This document shows positions 9,050 through 19,087 of a stretch of DNA of 56,457 nt, piece after piece. This stretch comes from Holophagae bacterium (GTDB lineage Bacteria > Acidobacteriota > Holophagae > Acanthopleuribacterales > Acanthopleuribacteraceae). The stretch's first letter is position 1, and each line of letters starts with the position of its first letter. The stretch covers positions 1-56,457 of the forward strand of contig JAJCXM010000033.1 of assembly GCA_029263455.1 (NCBI GenBank). Direction: 5' to 3'. The position numbers were made by a program, and so were the translations under genes. Below the pieces are notes generated by a model, which was not told the origin of the DNA, did no database searches, and saw only the letters and a program-made list of their open reading frames with translations.

Positions 9050-11206
9050 ATGTTTCGTAATTCCCTTCTAATATTGTGCCTGCCTGTGTTGGCACAGGTG
9101 GAATTGATTGCCCCAGATTCGGTTCCTGCGGGGTCCGCATTTGACGTTAGCTGGCGTAACGGGCAGTCTGAAAGAGATTTTTTGACGATCGTTGCGAAAG
9201 GCACACCTGAGGGCAAATACAAGAAGTATGGCTACGCAAAAGGCAAGACTTGGCAAGCTCTGGCCCCAGAAACACCAGGTGATTACGAGATACGTTATTT
9301 AGCCGAGAAAAGCCCCTATCCCACGCTTGCATCGAAGCCATTACTCATTACGCCAATCACGGCTGAATTAAATGTTCCGACTCAAATAGCGGCAGGTTCA
9401 GGGCTCATCGTTAGATGGACCGGTCCCGATAATCCAAGAGATTTCATTACCATCGTTCCAGAAGGTTCGCCTGAGCGTAAATACAAGAAGTACAAATACA
9501 CATCTGCGGGTAATCCGCTTGAATTACCAGTACCAGATCAGCCAGGAATCTATGAAATCAGATATTTGCTCGGTCAGTCTTATGCCACATTGGCTTCGGC
9601 GAAAGTGACCGTGACCTCGGTTTCAGCCAGTCTTAGTCATCCACCAACGGTTAAAGCTGGGGGGAAGTTCTCTGTGAGTTGGGAGGGCCCGGACAATGAT
9701 CGTGATTATGTCACCATCGTCGCTGCCGACCTCGAGGACGGTAAATATGGCAAGTATGCCTACACCAGCAAGGGGAGTCCACTTGAGTTGCCAGCTCCAG
9801 ACCAACCCGGAGCATATTCCATTAGGTACATGACTGGCGGTCAAGGCGTGGTTTTGGCCAAATCGCCAATAAGCGTGACTTCCGTTACCGCTTCGCTCAA
9901 GTTTGATTCGCCTAAAGGGGCCGGGGCGCAACTGGAAGTCCATTGGGATGGGCCCGATAATGAACGAGACTACATAACCATTGTCGAAAAAGGGACGCCC
10001 GAGCGTAAGTACGGAAAATATCGCTATACCGGGCGCGGCAACCCTGCTGTTATACCTGTTCCCGATGTGGCCGGTGAATACGAAGTTCGTTATCAAACGG
10101 GTCACGAAAACAGAACGCTGGCAGCGGAGCCACTGATGGTCGAACCTGAGTCGGCTACCTTGGAAGGCCCAGCAACGGTGAAGACGAGCGAGAGGTTTAA
10201 CATCAATTGGACGGGTCCAGACAACAAAGGTGATTTTGTTGCCATTGCACTGGTGGATTCCAAGCCTAATTCCTGGCCTTCATACAGTTATACCTATCGC
10301 GGTAACCCACTTGAGATGGTTGCTCCGCGTGAAGCTGGCAACTATGAGTTGCGCTACCAGACCGGGCAGAAAAACATAGTCCTGGCTTCTAGACGGCTGC
10401 GAGTGGACAAGGCAGATGTAGAACCAGGTCTGTTACGAGTCGTCTTTTCTGATTCCGCCGATAATTTGTTGGTGGGTAATGGGATTGAGGTGATTCTTGA
10501 TGCTTCCGGTAGCATGCTGCAGAAAATGGAAGGCAAAAGACGTATCGATATTGCAAAAGACGTATTGATAAAACTCGTTCAATCACAAATCCCAGCCGGC
10601 ACGCCGTTTGCGCTGCGCGTATTCGGTCATAAAGAAGCCGACTCCTGTCGTACCGATTTAGAATTCCCATTAAGCCCGTTGGAGCCGGCAAAAATACAGG
10701 CAAAGATTAAGGCTATCCAAGCGATGAACTTAGCCAAAACACCCATTGCCGATTCCTTGGCTTTGGTTGCTGCTGACTTGTCGTCCGTTAAGGGCCAGCG
10801 AATTATTATTCTGATAACGGATGGCGAAGAAACATGTGGTGGTGACCCGGCGGCTGCTATTGAGGAATTGAAGAAGCAGGGCATGGATGTGCGTGTCAAC
10901 ATCGTAGGGTTTGGAATTAACGAAGAGGAATTAAAGCAAAGCTTCCGATTTTGGGCCGAACTGGGTAATGGCTCCTATTTTGATGCCAAAGATGGCTCGC
11001 AACTTGGTGAATCCGTTGCAGAAGCGATTCGGGTTCCCTATCGCGTGATAAGTACTGGCGGTGAAGTTGTTGGACAAGGATTGGTCAACGGAGCTGCGAT
11101 TGAATTACCGGTCGGAGAATATCAAATCGAAACCATCGAGAGCCCGCCACGACGTGCTGTGGCTCAAATTGAAAGTGAGAGCGAAGAGCGGGTCGCTATC
11201 AAATAG
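9050..11206 (+). CDS. Exported protein with five repeats and a C-terminal VWA domain
   Basis: 718 residues with a short signal peptide (MFRNSLLILCLPVLAQ). Five tandem ~85-residue modules fill residues ~17-460. Each holds a beta-sandwich-like pattern 'G-x-x-x-V-x-W-x-G-P-D-N-x-x-D-[FY]-[VI]-T-I-V' then 'K-Y-x-K-Y-x-Y' then 'P-G-x-Y-E-[IV]-R-Y'. Residues ~475-690 are a von Willebrand A domain with an intact MIDAS: DASGS, Thr in KTPI, and Asp in ITDGEE. Such proteins bind divalent metal and a protein or matrix ligand at the cell envelope. It lies convergent to the UbiA-like gene and seems monocistronic. Confidence 0.8.
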   Translation: MFRNSLLILCLPVLAQVELIAPDSVPAGSAFDVSWRNGQSERDFLTIVAKGTPEGKYKKYGYAKGKTWQALAPETPGDYEIRYLAEKSPYPTLASKPLLITPITAELNVPTQIAAGSGLIVRWTGPDNPRDFITIVPEGSPERKYKKYKYTSAGNPLELPVPDQPGIYEIRYLLGQSYATLASAKVTVTSVSASLSHPPTVKAGGKFSVSWEGPDNDRDYVTIVAADLEDGKYGKYAYTSKGSPLELPAPDQPGAYSIRYMTGGQGVVLAKSPISVTSVTASLKFDSPKGAGAQLEVHWDGPDNERDYITIVEKGTPERKYGKYRYTGRGNPAVIPVPDVAGEYEVRYQTGHENRTLAAEPLMVEPESATLEGPATVKTSERFNINWTGPDNKGDFVAIALVDSKPNSWPSYSYTYRGNPLEMVAPREAGNYELRYQTGQKNIVLASRRLRVDKADVEPGLLRVVFSDSADNLLVGNGIEVILDASGSMLQKMEGKRRIDIAKDVLIKLVQSQIPAGTPFALRVFGHKEADSCRTDLEFPLSPLEPAKIQAKIKAIQAMNLAKTPIADSLALVAADLSSVKGQRIIILITDGEETCGGDPAAAIEELKKQGMDVRVNIVGFGINEEELKQSFRFWAELGNGSYFDAKDGSQLGESVAEAIRVPYRVISTGGEVVGQGLVNGAAIELPVGEYQIETIESPPRRAVAQIESESEERVAIK

Positions 11207-11231
11207 ATGAACAGGATTAGAAGGTCTGAGG

Positions 11232-11903
11232 TCAAGCTAAGGATATTGGTGTCCAGGTGATGACAATCGCCAAGAACGCCCAGTCGATGTGCGGCCCCGA
11301 ACGCGGCCAAACGATATGAGCTAAGGCGACCGCCGCAAGTCCCGGATGAGCTTGGAAGACTAACAGGGGCATTGCCAAGAACGCGACCAGTCGTGCCATC
11401 CAATCTGCCTGTTTCACACGTGTGGCAATGGTCCTGTGACCGTTTGTTTGATCGCGGTGACGGTCAAAAAAGGAACTCCAGATGAAGTTACTGAAGGCGA
11501 GCAGCCAAAAGCCCAAAATGGAGATCGTGGCTGGATCGTCGACACGGCCCCAGACGACCCAGGTAAAACAGCAGGCGCCAAGCCACTCCTTTGCGCCAAA
11601 GAGGAAAGCTCCTTTTCTGGATGCGACGTACGCGTAGAGTCCGCCAGCAACACCCAGTCCAATAAGCCAAAGCCAGTCACCTCTATCACGAAAAGCCAAT
11701 GTTGACGCAGATAAACCCAACATTAGCGCTATGAATAGGATCGCCGTATTTGGTGGCGCGATATGCCGTATTGCGTAGCTTTCGTACTGCAGTTGTTGCG
11801 CAAGGTGATCGGTTGCAAAGACGAGAAGGCAACCAAGCGTTGTCGTTGTGATGATTGCTATGGGCGCCGTGTGTCGCTCGAACGCGGCAAGTTGGCAAGC
11901 CAC
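11232..11903 (-). CDS. UbiA-like integral membrane protein (prenyltransferase superfamily)
   Basis: At least 223 residues with about seven hydrophobic segments. Residues ~136-160 (WSSFFDRHRDQTNGHRTI) resemble the second Asp-rich D-x-x-x-D-x-x-x-G-x-x-T motif of UbiA prenyltransferases. The annotated start is GTG at 11903, the only standard start. However, the same frame continues upstream with protein-like sequence (LARFYPRAKHHIAFWGIGP) up to a stop inside the preceding gene, without ATG, GTG or TTG. The true start may be non-canonical or the sequence may contain a small error. The first Asp-rich motif is not evident, so catalytic activity is uncertain. Confidence 0.55.
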   Translation of the reverse strand: MACQLAAFERHTAPIAIITTTTLGCLLVFATDHLAQQLQYESYAIRHIAPPNTAILFIALMLGLSASTLAFRDRGDWLWLIGLGVAGGLYAYVASRKGAFLFGAKEWLGACCFTWVVWGRVDDPATISILGFWLLAFSNFIWSSFFDRHRDQTNGHRTIATRVKQADWMARLVAFLAMPLLVFQAHPGLAAVALAHIVWPRSGPHIDWAFLAIVITWTPISLA

Positions 11904-11968
11904 GATGGCGCAGGTCGGTCCGATTCCCCAAAAGGCAATGTGATGTTTGGCTCGAGGATAGAATCGAG

Positions 11969-13063
11969 CTAAAACGGTAAGTCCCCCAGCAGTTCCACGT
12001 TGCCGTCGGCCAATTGCCGAATCAATTCGTCCTTAAAATAATTGGATCCGGCTGGTGCAATATTTTCAGTGCGTTCTTTGAAATGGTGAAAGCTGCGGTC
12101 TATGTCTTCCCTAAGCAACTTGTACATGTTGCCTCGCTGCTGTCCCAGCGCAACTTCGTTTTCATGATAGAGCTTGATATCGGAAACAAGTACTCGCGCC
12201 ACACGTTTCGCTTTTTTAATATTGCGATCTTCTTCGACAGGCGCTGCCGGCGCTTTGACTGGCGCTGCGTGTGCCTCAGGAGGTGGTGGCGGGGTCACAA
12301 AAACTGGATCGGGTTCTTGCTCTTCGTCAAAGTCGATTTCTGGTTCCGGTGCAGGCGCAGGGGCAACAGGTTTAGGTTTAGGGGCCGGTGGTGCAGCTTT
12401 GGGCGGTTCAGAAACCGGTATTTCTCGGGTTTTGTAATCACCTTCTTTTTTTAGTTTCATAGTGATCATGGTCAACTCGTGACCGGCGAAATAAGTGAGC
12501 ATGTCCAGCGCCAGTGATTCGGCTAAGTTCGTTTCAGAACCGGAGTCTGCGTATAGAACGGCAGCAACCTTGCCCCGCACTTGGATAGGATAAAAGGCCG
12601 ACTTGAGCGGCGCGTATTCATCGAATCCGGATATCTGGTCACCTAAATCACTTAAATCACTGAAGTTAGTCATGATCATTTCGCGTTGGAGGACCACGCG
12701 CGTCAATTCTGGGTAACTCTCGACGGCCCATTTCACTTTCTTAACCTGTGATTCAAAACCAGGTCCAAAGCCGCGAGCAGCCCATCCGTAGAGACTTCCA
12801 CCTTTGCTTATGAAAAGGATGACACGAGGAGCACATGTCGCTGAGCACTCCAAAAGAGTCGTTAGTAGATCTACTTGAGTGAAACTCTGTGCGAGTTTTT
12901 GAAAATTGGCGTGCAATGAATCGAGACCAGAGTCTCCTGGTGCTGCTGGAACCTGGTCGGCCGCCTGCAACTCCTTATTCACGGCGTCGCGAAGAGTCTG
13001 GTGGTGTCGATCGAGAATTCGGTTAATGTTCTCAGCCGCTACCCCAATGGGTTGCTCACTCAT
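11969..13063 (-). CDS. GAF-like sensor protein with Pro-rich linker and conserved C-terminal domain
   Basis: 364 residues from the ATG at 13063, chosen because AGGAG lies seven bases upstream; an ATG at 13069 is too close to that SD. Residues ~50-210 look like a GAF/PAS-like fold (ILFISKGGSLYGWAARGF ... ALYADSGSE). A low-complexity Pro/Ala/Glu linker spans ~215-275. The final ~90 residues begin RVARVLVSDIKLYHE and end DYF-like NYFKDELIRQLADGN. I associate this C-terminal domain with Acidobacteriota GAF or zinc-ribbon proteins. No catalytic motif is seen. A cytoplasmic regulatory or polarity role is possible but unproven. Confidence 0.65.
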   Translation of the reverse strand: MSEQPIGVAAENINRILDRHHQTLRDAVNKELQAADQVPAAPGDSGLDSLHANFQKLAQSFTQVDLLTTLLECSATCAPRVILFISKGGSLYGWAARGFGPGFESQVKKVKWAVESYPELTRVVLQREMIMTNFSDLSDLGDQISGFDEYAPLKSAFYPIQVRGKVAAVLYADSGSETNLAESLALDMLTYFAGHELTMITMKLKKEGDYKTREIPVSEPPKAAPPAPKPKPVAPAPAPEPEIDFDEEQEPDPVFVTPPPPPEAHAAPVKAPAAPVEEDRNIKKAKRVARVLVSDIKLYHENEVALGQQRGNMYKLLREDIDRSFHHFKERTENIAPAGSNYFKDELIRQLADGNVELLGDLPF

Positions 13064-13159
13064 ATGCATACTCCTGAGTTTGACCTTTTGATCTAACCTC
13101 ATTATTCCATGTTTTCGCGGATAGGTTAAGGGTGATGTCGATGTGCGCTCAGCCAGGAA

Positions 13160-13188
13160 TTGCAGGGCCTAGGATTTTAGGATATGGT
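13160..13188 (+). promoter_or_regulatory. Candidate sigma-70 promoter of ttcA
   Basis: TTGCAG (13160-13165), a 17-base spacer and TATGGT (13183-13188) precede the GTG start at 13206. The implied 5' UTR is very short and contains the GGAGGG ribosome site (13197-13202). Confidence 0.35.
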
Positions 13189-13205
13189 GAGCGCTTGGAG
13201 GGCGT

Positions 13206-14021
13206 GTGACTGACAGAGTTTTGAAGCAAGCTGAACGTCGGCTGACCACGGCTATGGGGCGTGCCATAAAAGACTACAACATGATCGAAGATGGTGATCG
13301 TGTCATGGTTTGTCTGTCCGGCGGCAAAGATTCTTACACCATGTTGGACATCCTATTATTACTGCAGAAAAAAGCTCCTGTTCGTTTCTCGCTAGTGGCC
13401 GTTAATTTGGATCAAAAACAGCCGGGCTTTCCTGAAGAAATATTGCCGCAGTACTTGCAGTCGCTGGGCGTCGAATACCGCGTTATCGAAGAAGACACCT
13501 ATAGCATTGTGAAACGTGTCATCCCTGAAGGGAAGACCACGTGCAGTCTTTGCTCGCGACTGAGGCGAGGCATTCTTTATCGCTGTGCCGATGAGTTGGG
13601 TGCCAATAAGCTGGCTTTGGGACATCACCGAGATGACATGGTTGAGACTCTGTTCTTGAATATGTTCTATAACGGTTCACTCAAATCGATGCCCCCCAAG
13701 CTAAAGAATGACAGCGGACGTCATATCGTTATTCGACCACTTGCCTATGCACGAGAAGCAGAAATTGAAGCTTATTCCTCGTTAAAGAATCACCCCATCA
13801 TTCCCTGTGACTTGTGTGGCTCACAGGAGAACCTCAAGCGCAAAGTCGTCAAACGTATGTTACAGCAATGGGAAATCGAGGATCCGGGCCGCACAGACGT
13901 TATCTTTGCGGCCATTCAAAACGTAAAACCCAGCCAACTTGCTGACCAACAATTATTCGACTTTAAAGGATTGATGGCCGAGAAAGAGGCGGCCGCTCTC
14001 AGCTATCCTTTAGACGTCTAA
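13206..14021 (+). CDS. ttcA: tRNA 2-thiocytidine biosynthesis protein TtcA
   Basis: 271 residues, normal for TtcA, which thiolates cytidine 32 of certain tRNAs using ATP and an Fe-S cluster. The PP-loop SGGKDSYT is at about residues 38-45. The CxxC pair lies in [13 protein letters not shown], and a later Cys lies in [14 protein letters not shown]; these provide the cluster ligands in the family. [10 protein letters not shown] is the conserved adenylation loop. The start is GTG with GGAGGG just upstream. The end overlaps the convergent fdhD gene by 12 bases. Confidence 0.93.
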   Translation: MTDRVLKQAERRLTTAMGRAIKDYNMIEDGDRVMVCLSGGKDSYTMLDILLLLQKKAPVRFSLVAVNLDQKQPGFPEEILPQYLQSLGVEYRVIEEDTYSIVKRVIPEGKTTCSLCSRLRRGILYRCADELGANKLALGHHRDDMVETLFLNMFYNGSLKSMPPKLKNDSGRHIVIRPLAYAREAEIEAYSSLKNHPIIPCDLCGSQENLKRKVVKRMLQQWEIEDPGRTDVIFAAIQNVKPSQLADQQLFDFKGLMAEKEAAALSYPLDV

Positions 14022-14825
14022 TTTGATTCGTTGGTGTTCACAGTAAATATTGAATCCGTCGCTCGCTAGAAACCCGACGAGTGTCATCCTGCATTTTTGC
14101 GCCAACTCGACCGCTAAGCTTGAAGGTGCCCCAATGGCAGCCAATAGCGGTAACCCGGCCATGGCAGCCTTTTGAACCAACTCGAATGAAGCGCGCCCGC
14201 TCACGAGGATCCAGATATCGTTGGCTGGCAAAGTTGACTGCATGAATAGAGACCCGATGAGCTTGTCGACGGCATTATGCCTACCTACGTCTTCGCGCAA
14301 CGCCAACATGTTACCTGACTGATCAAAAACCGCTGCTGCGTGTAAGCCTCCTGTCCGATGAAAGGTGGCTTGGGCTGCTCGTAGCCGCGTGGGTGCGGAA
14401 ACAAGCGCTTCATGTTGCAGCAAGAAGGAATCGGACTGAACCGGCTCAGGCATGGTTAACTGATCGATGGTGGTCTTGCCGCACACACCACAACTCGAAC
14501 TGGTGAATACATGACGAGAGAATTTCTTGACGTCGAATTCGGTTTGCTCTCGCAGATGAACCACTAACTGATTCGTTTGAGGTGATGAAGTTCCCGTCAC
14601 CTGGCCTTTAGCAATCGCTGCTTCGCTATACAGGAACCCAATCGCTAGCTCGGAATCATGGCCTGGCGTGCGCATCGTAATCGCAATGCCGTGTTCCTGC
14701 CCGTTGACGTTTACGCGAATTTCAAGCGGCTCTTCTGTGGCGACCCAGTCTTCGCCTTCGATTGAACTTCCCTGACTGACCTGGAAACGGGTGATCAGTG
14801 ATGAAGCTTTTTTAGATGACTTCAA
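14010..14825 (-). CDS. fdhD: Formate dehydrogenase accessory sulfurtransferase FdhD
   Basis: 271 residues. FdhD transfers sulfur to the molybdenum cofactor of formate-dehydrogenase-type enzymes. The catalytic CGVC loop is at residues 112-115 ([11 protein letters not shown]), and the conserved NAVDKLIG and [14 protein letters not shown] segments follow. The start appears to be TTG at 14825, overlapping the upstream molybdoenzyme stop by 14 bases. This argues that the pair is co-translated and that the molybdoenzyme is the client. Confidence 0.92.
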   Translation of the reverse strand: MKSSKKASSLITRFQVSQGSSIEGEDWVATEEPLEIRVNVNGQEHGIAITMRTPGHDSELAIGFLYSEAAIAKGQVTGTSSPQTNQLVVHLREQTEFDVKKFSRHVFTSSSCGVCGKTTIDQLTMPEPVQSDSFLLQHEALVSAPTRLRAAQATFHRTGGLHAAAVFDQSGNMLALREDVGRHNAVDKLIGSLFMQSTLPANDIWILVSGRASFELVQKAAMAGLPLLAAIGAPSSLAVELAQKCRMTLVGFLASDGFNIYCEHQRIKLDV

Positions 14826-16980
14826 TATCCACCCTGGTCTCTCGAAAAGCGGGCATGCCCGAATGTGGCTCGCTTGCAGCCCGATCCATCAAACTATTGC
14901 AAATTGGCCAATAAACGACGGCCATTCCTGGTTTGACCTTGCCGACGTTGATGTTCGCTTCAAGTGAACCGTGAGCGGAACGAATTTTGACTACCTGATT
15001 TGGGGACCAGCCCCGTTCGTCAAGGTCCTGTTGACTTAGAATAACCTGGTCACGCGTTGCACCAGCAAGATTGTCGCGGTCAACAAAGGTCATGCTGTTA
15101 AATTGTTTGCCCCGTCTGGTGGAAAGCATGAATTGACCATCGAGTGGTGTTGTTTTGGGGCGTGGAACGACAGAAAATTGAGCCTTGCCATCAGGTGTAT
15201 TGAATTTACCGCCTTCGCAAAGCCGATTGCCGCCCCATTGAAACTGATCTCCTGTACGCTCTAAATCCTTTATCTCCTCATAAACGGGAATGGATGCTGA
15301 AATCTCAGCGCGTATTTCCGCCGTGCCTTTGAAGCGGATAAGATCACGCCGACTGGGATCTACACAGCTGGCCAAATCCACCAAAACCCTCCATTCGTCT
15401 CTAGCTTCGGTGATCCGTTTCCCTGGGATCTCAGGGTTGAAAATGACGCGCCGCTCTGTGGATGTTTCGGTGTTGCCACCGACCATTTCATAGCGGGTTG
15501 TGGCGGGCAGAATGAGTACGGTATCGGCAGGTTCAAGGAACATCTGTTGATTTAGCAAAATATCATGGTGAATTCTTAAGGGGATCCGTTCTAACGCTGA
15601 TTTGACAAATTGGCTGTCTGGCAAGACATCCATGAGATTACTGCCAACGCAATAGAGTGCATCTAACTTACCGTCAGCCGCGCGCTCAATCATGTCGAGT
15701 ACGTAATCGCCTTGCCAATCGGGAATATCAAAACCCCACAAATCACTCATCGATTGGCGTTGGTCGAGTGCCAACCCGCCCGGTAATTTGTTGGGGACCG
15801 CACCCATTTCGGCTCCGCCTTGCACACCGGAATGACCGCGGATAGGCATTAAGCCCGTGTGCTTCTTGCCAATCATTCCTTTTGACAAGGCAAGATTAAC
15901 AATAGATTTCACGTTATCTACACCATGACGATGCATGGTGATTCCCATTGACCAAACGAATATGGCTGTGTCTGCTTTGGCGTAGAGATCGGCGAACTTC
16001 ACCATTTCGGATTGAGGTAATCCAGACTCGTCTATTAACTCTTGCCAAGAACTCTGCACTATTTGTTGACGTAGATCGGCCCAGCCCTGCGTGTGTTCTT
16101 GGATAAAGGATTCATCTATGGACTGTCTTTCGATCAACTCTTTGAGAACACCATGTATGAATGCGATGTCCCCGCCAGGTTTAACCTGAAAACAAGCGTC
16201 GGCAATGGTGGTGCCTAATATGGCTGAGCTGACGTTGGAGGGAACCCAGTATTTCTGCATGCCCGGTTCAAGGTATGGGTTTACTATGGCAACCTTCGTT
16301 CCCGCATCTTTGGCCATGGCCAGATATTTCATCATGACGGGTTGGTTATTGGCGGCGTTACTACCAAAAAAGACAACCCAATCACTGCCGATGAGATCAG
16401 AATAACTACACGTTGTGGCAGCATGTCCGATGGTTTGTTGTAAGCCAACCGTTGAAGGTGCATGGCATATGCGGGCCGAGTTATCGATGTGATTTGAACC
16501 TAAGAAGCGAGCGACTTTTTGCGCGGCGTAATAGGTTTCGTTAACCGTGCCTCTTGATACTAGATAAAAGGCGAATCGTTTAGGGTCAGTCAACCTAAAG
16601 CGGTCGGCCATTATTTCGATGGCTTGATCCCAATGAATGCGCGCGAAGGTGTTTTCACCTTTGTGGCGGATAAGTGGATAGGGAATTCTGCCTAGTTGAC
16701 GTAGTTCGCGTTCATTGAGCTGCTTGAGGCGCTCTAAGTCATGCAATTTCTTAGTGTCAATTGCAGGCATGGTGTTAAGGCGTAACAAATTCAGCCTAAT
16801 CCAACACAAATGGATACCAGGCATGGTCCAGTCTTTCATGCCACTGGTGCCGAGCGCACAACCGTCACAGACGCCGTCTTTAAGAATGCGCCAAGCGTAG
16901 CCAAGGTCTCGCTTGTTTTGCCAAGCCGCTCGACCGATTTCGATGAACGGACTAAATCGACGTTCAAACGCTCTTCGCAT
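14812..16980 (-). CDS. FdhF/YdeP-family molybdopterin oxidoreductase
   Basis: 722 residues, close to the family length of about 750. The N-terminal part has CDGCALGTSGMKDW instead of the usual [4Fe-4S] ferredoxin-like motif, as in YdeP-type proteins. Molybdopterin-binding regions follow (GSNHIDNSARICHAPS, SDWVVFFGSNAANNQPV, LMPIRGHSGVQGG), with a C-terminal molydopterin dinucleotide-binding domain (LSTRRGKQFNSM). It is a cytoplasmic, signal-peptide-free enzyme often annotated formate dehydrogenase H-like; the real electron donor and acceptor are unknown. Co-translated fdhD supports a sulfurated Mo/W-bis-MGD cofactor. Confidence 0.85.
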   Translation of the reverse strand: MRRAFERRFSPFIEIGRAAWQNKRDLGYAWRILKDGVCDGCALGTSGMKDWTMPGIHLCWIRLNLLRLNTMPAIDTKKLHDLERLKQLNERELRQLGRIPYPLIRHKGENTFARIHWDQAIEIMADRFRLTDPKRFAFYLVSRGTVNETYYAAQKVARFLGSNHIDNSARICHAPSTVGLQQTIGHAATTCSYSDLIGSDWVVFFGSNAANNQPVMMKYLAMAKDAGTKVAIVNPYLEPGMQKYWVPSNVSSAILGTTIADACFQVKPGGDIAFIHGVLKELIERQSIDESFIQEHTQGWADLRQQIVQSSWQELIDESGLPQSEMVKFADLYAKADTAIFVWSMGITMHRHGVDNVKSIVNLALSKGMIGKKHTGLMPIRGHSGVQGGAEMGAVPNKLPGGLALDQRQSMSDLWGFDIPDWQGDYVLDMIERAADGKLDALYCVGSNLMDVLPDSQFVKSALERIPLRIHHDILLNQQMFLEPADTVLILPATTRYEMVGGNTETSTERRVIFNPEIPGKRITEARDEWRVLVDLASCVDPSRRDLIRFKGTAEIRAEISASIPVYEEIKDLERTGDQFQWGGNRLCEGGKFNTPDGKAQFSVVPRPKTTPLDGQFMLSTRRGKQFNSMTFVDRDNLAGATRDQVILSQQDLDERGWSPNQVVKIRSAHGSLEANINVGKVKPGMAVVYWPICNSLMDRAASEPHSGMPAFRETRVDIEVI

Positions 16981-17039
16981 AGGTGCCTCGTTTCAAAGAT
17001 GAATAACTCATTGTAACGCGGATGTGAGCACCTATTTGG

Positions 17040-17080
17040 CTATAAAAGTGGGAACCCGACCGCATGGTGGTCAGGTTCCC
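17040..17080 (-). terminator. Rho-independent terminator downstream of htpG
   Basis: On the minus strand, 7-bp perfect arms GGGAACC (17074-17080 side) and GGTTCCC (17050-17056 side) enclose further partial pairing (GACC/GGTC). They are followed by ACTTTTATA. It lies 12 bases past the htpG stop. Confidence 0.7.
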
Positions 17081-17091
17081 AAGATTCAGGG

Positions 17092-18945
17092 TTATTGGTC
17101 GGTTGGGGTTTCTTCAACCAGCAACGGAATGATGAGTTGCGCCAATTCTTGCGGCTCGGCGACTTGGCCTTCCAGCAGATTGGCTAGGTGGTAAAGTAAC
17201 TTGATGCGATCGGTTACGCCTTCATCTTCAACCTGTTTGGCTAGTGAAAGCACAAACGGGTGTTCAGGGTTGAGCTCCAAATCCCTTTTCATCGGCACAC
17301 CCATACCTTCAAATTGCAGCATCATCTTCTTAACTGAATGACTCATGCCGCCGTCCGCATTGTAGAAGCGGCAGGGTGACTGTTTAAGTTGCTTGCTGAA
17401 TCGAACTTCATTGATGTGTTCTTGTAAGGTGGCTTTCACTTTTTCCTGCAATTGCTTCAGCTCACCTTCGACTTCGATAGGTTGAGTTTCTTCTTTCAGG
17501 CGTTCTGGAAGCTTTAATTCTCCAGATTCTACGTTGACGAAGGCTAACTCTTGGAAAGGTTCCAATTGGCCTAACATCAAGTCGTCTAGTGGGTCGGTTG
17601 CCAAAAGCACTTCGATTCCCTGTTCCAAAAAGAACTCCAAATGGGGGCTCTTACGCAACTGATCAGCCGACTCGCCAATCGCATAATAGATCGCTTCCTG
17701 ACCCTCAACTTTACGTTCGACATAGGCACTCAAAGTGACACTGGGTACGTCGCTCTCTTTGGTGCTGTGGTAGCGCAGCAGCGGTAGTAACTTATCGCGC
17801 AGATCTATTTCGCTATGGACACCTTCTTTAATGTAACGACCGTATTGTTTCCAGAACTCAAGATAAGCGGCTTCGTCTGAATCACCTTTTTTGCGCAGCG
17901 CGTCGATGATTTTCTTGGTGATAATTTTGTTGATCTTGAGGATGTTACGATCGTTTTGGATGGTTTCACGACTGACGTTGAGGGGGATATCTTCTGAGTC
18001 CACCAGGCCACGCAAGAACCGCAGGAAACGCGGTATCAACTGCTTGCATTGGTCTTGAATGAAGACGCGTTTGGCATAGAGCTTTAGTCCATGGTCGCTG
18101 TCATCGCCGGCAAATTCGGCAGGTGCTCGCTTGGGAATATAGGCGATCGATCGAAATTGAACAGGCGCCTCTGAAGAGATGTCCTCCCAGAATAGGGGAT
18201 CCTGATAGTCGCTGCCGATCTGTTTATAGAACTCTTTGTAGTCGTCGTCCGATATGTCGGCTTTGCTCTTGCGCCATAGGGCTTCTTTTTCGTTGATGCG
18301 TTCATCGTTGAGCATCACTGGAAAGGGGAGGTAATTTGAGTATTGCGAGACCAGATGCTTGATGCGGTGTTCGTTCAGGAACTCTTCGTATTCTGGTTTC
18401 AGTTTAAGCGTGATTTCGGTACCGCGTTTTCGCCGATCGCTTGGCGCCAGCGTGTAGCTGCCCGTGCCGTCACTTTCCCAGCGAACCGCTGCGGCATCTC
18501 GGTCCATTGATCTAGTTTCAATCGTGACGTAGTCAGCCACCATAAAGACAGAATAGAAGCCAACCCCAAATTGTCCGATCAGTTCCGGTGAGTCAACGTT
18601 CTTTGATTGCTTCAATTCGGCCAAGAACTTCTTGGTCCCGGAATGGGCGATGGTCCCGATCTGCTCAATTAAGCTGTCTCGAGTCATGCCTAACCCGGTA
18701 TCTTCGATGGTGATCATCTTAAGCTTTTCATCGAGCTTTATATCGATCTGCAGAGGTTGATCCTTGTCGTATAGCTCGGCATTGGTAAGTGACTCAAATT
18801 GAACCTTTGAGAGTGCATCGGTCGCATTGGAAAGCAACTCGCGCAGGAAGATCTCTTGGTGGGTGTAGAGTGTGTGCACGATGAGGTGCAACAACTCTTG
18901 TATCTCGGTTTTAAATGTAAAAGACTCGGCGGTCGAAGACGCCAT
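17092..18945 (-). CDS. htpG: Chaperone protein HtpG (Hsp90)
   Basis: 617 residues from the ATG at 18945, chosen because GGAGG lies six bases upstream and MASSTAESFTFKTEIQELL matches the family N-terminus; the longer frame is not needed. The GHKL ATPase motifs are present: ELLSNATDALSK (Glu and Asn), IEDTGLGMT (DxGxG) and GQFGVGFYS. Middle- and C-terminal dimerisation domains follow to normal length. It is a cytosolic ATP-dependent chaperone. A terminator follows directly, and the gene appears monocistronic. Confidence 0.96.
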   Translation of the reverse strand: MASSTAESFTFKTEIQELLHLIVHTLYTHQEIFLRELLSNATDALSKVQFESLTNAELYDKDQPLQIDIKLDEKLKMITIEDTGLGMTRDSLIEQIGTIAHSGTKKFLAELKQSKNVDSPELIGQFGVGFYSVFMVADYVTIETRSMDRDAAAVRWESDGTGSYTLAPSDRRKRGTEITLKLKPEYEEFLNEHRIKHLVSQYSNYLPFPVMLNDERINEKEALWRKSKADISDDDYKEFYKQIGSDYQDPLFWEDISSEAPVQFRSIAYIPKRAPAEFAGDDSDHGLKLYAKRVFIQDQCKQLIPRFLRFLRGLVDSEDIPLNVSRETIQNDRNILKINKIITKKIIDALRKKGDSDEAAYLEFWKQYGRYIKEGVHSEIDLRDKLLPLLRYHSTKESDVPSVTLSAYVERKVEGQEAIYYAIGESADQLRKSPHLEFFLEQGIEVLLATDPLDDLMLGQLEPFQELAFVNVESGELKLPERLKEETQPIEVEGELKQLQEKVKATLQEHINEVRFSKQLKQSPCRFYNADGGMSHSVKKMMLQFEGMGVPMKRDLELNPEHPFVLSLAKQVEDEGVTDRIKLLYHLANLLEGQVAEPQELAQLIIPLLVEETPTDQ

Positions 18946-19087
18946 GACTACCTCCAATATTGTGCCGCGTGCGCTCAGCGCATAAAATATGAGCGGCTTA
19001 TGTTCATATTCGGATTGTAACATGGCTGGCGGTGGCGGGCTAGACCCTGATAATGACCTATTTGCACAGGCTCAATCGCGCACCTAA

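Noticed and set aside
12014-12454. 146-residue plus-strand frame rich in Phe/Arg/Trp
   Set aside because: Antisense to the Pro-rich linker region of the GAF-like protein gene; no SD and no family similarity.
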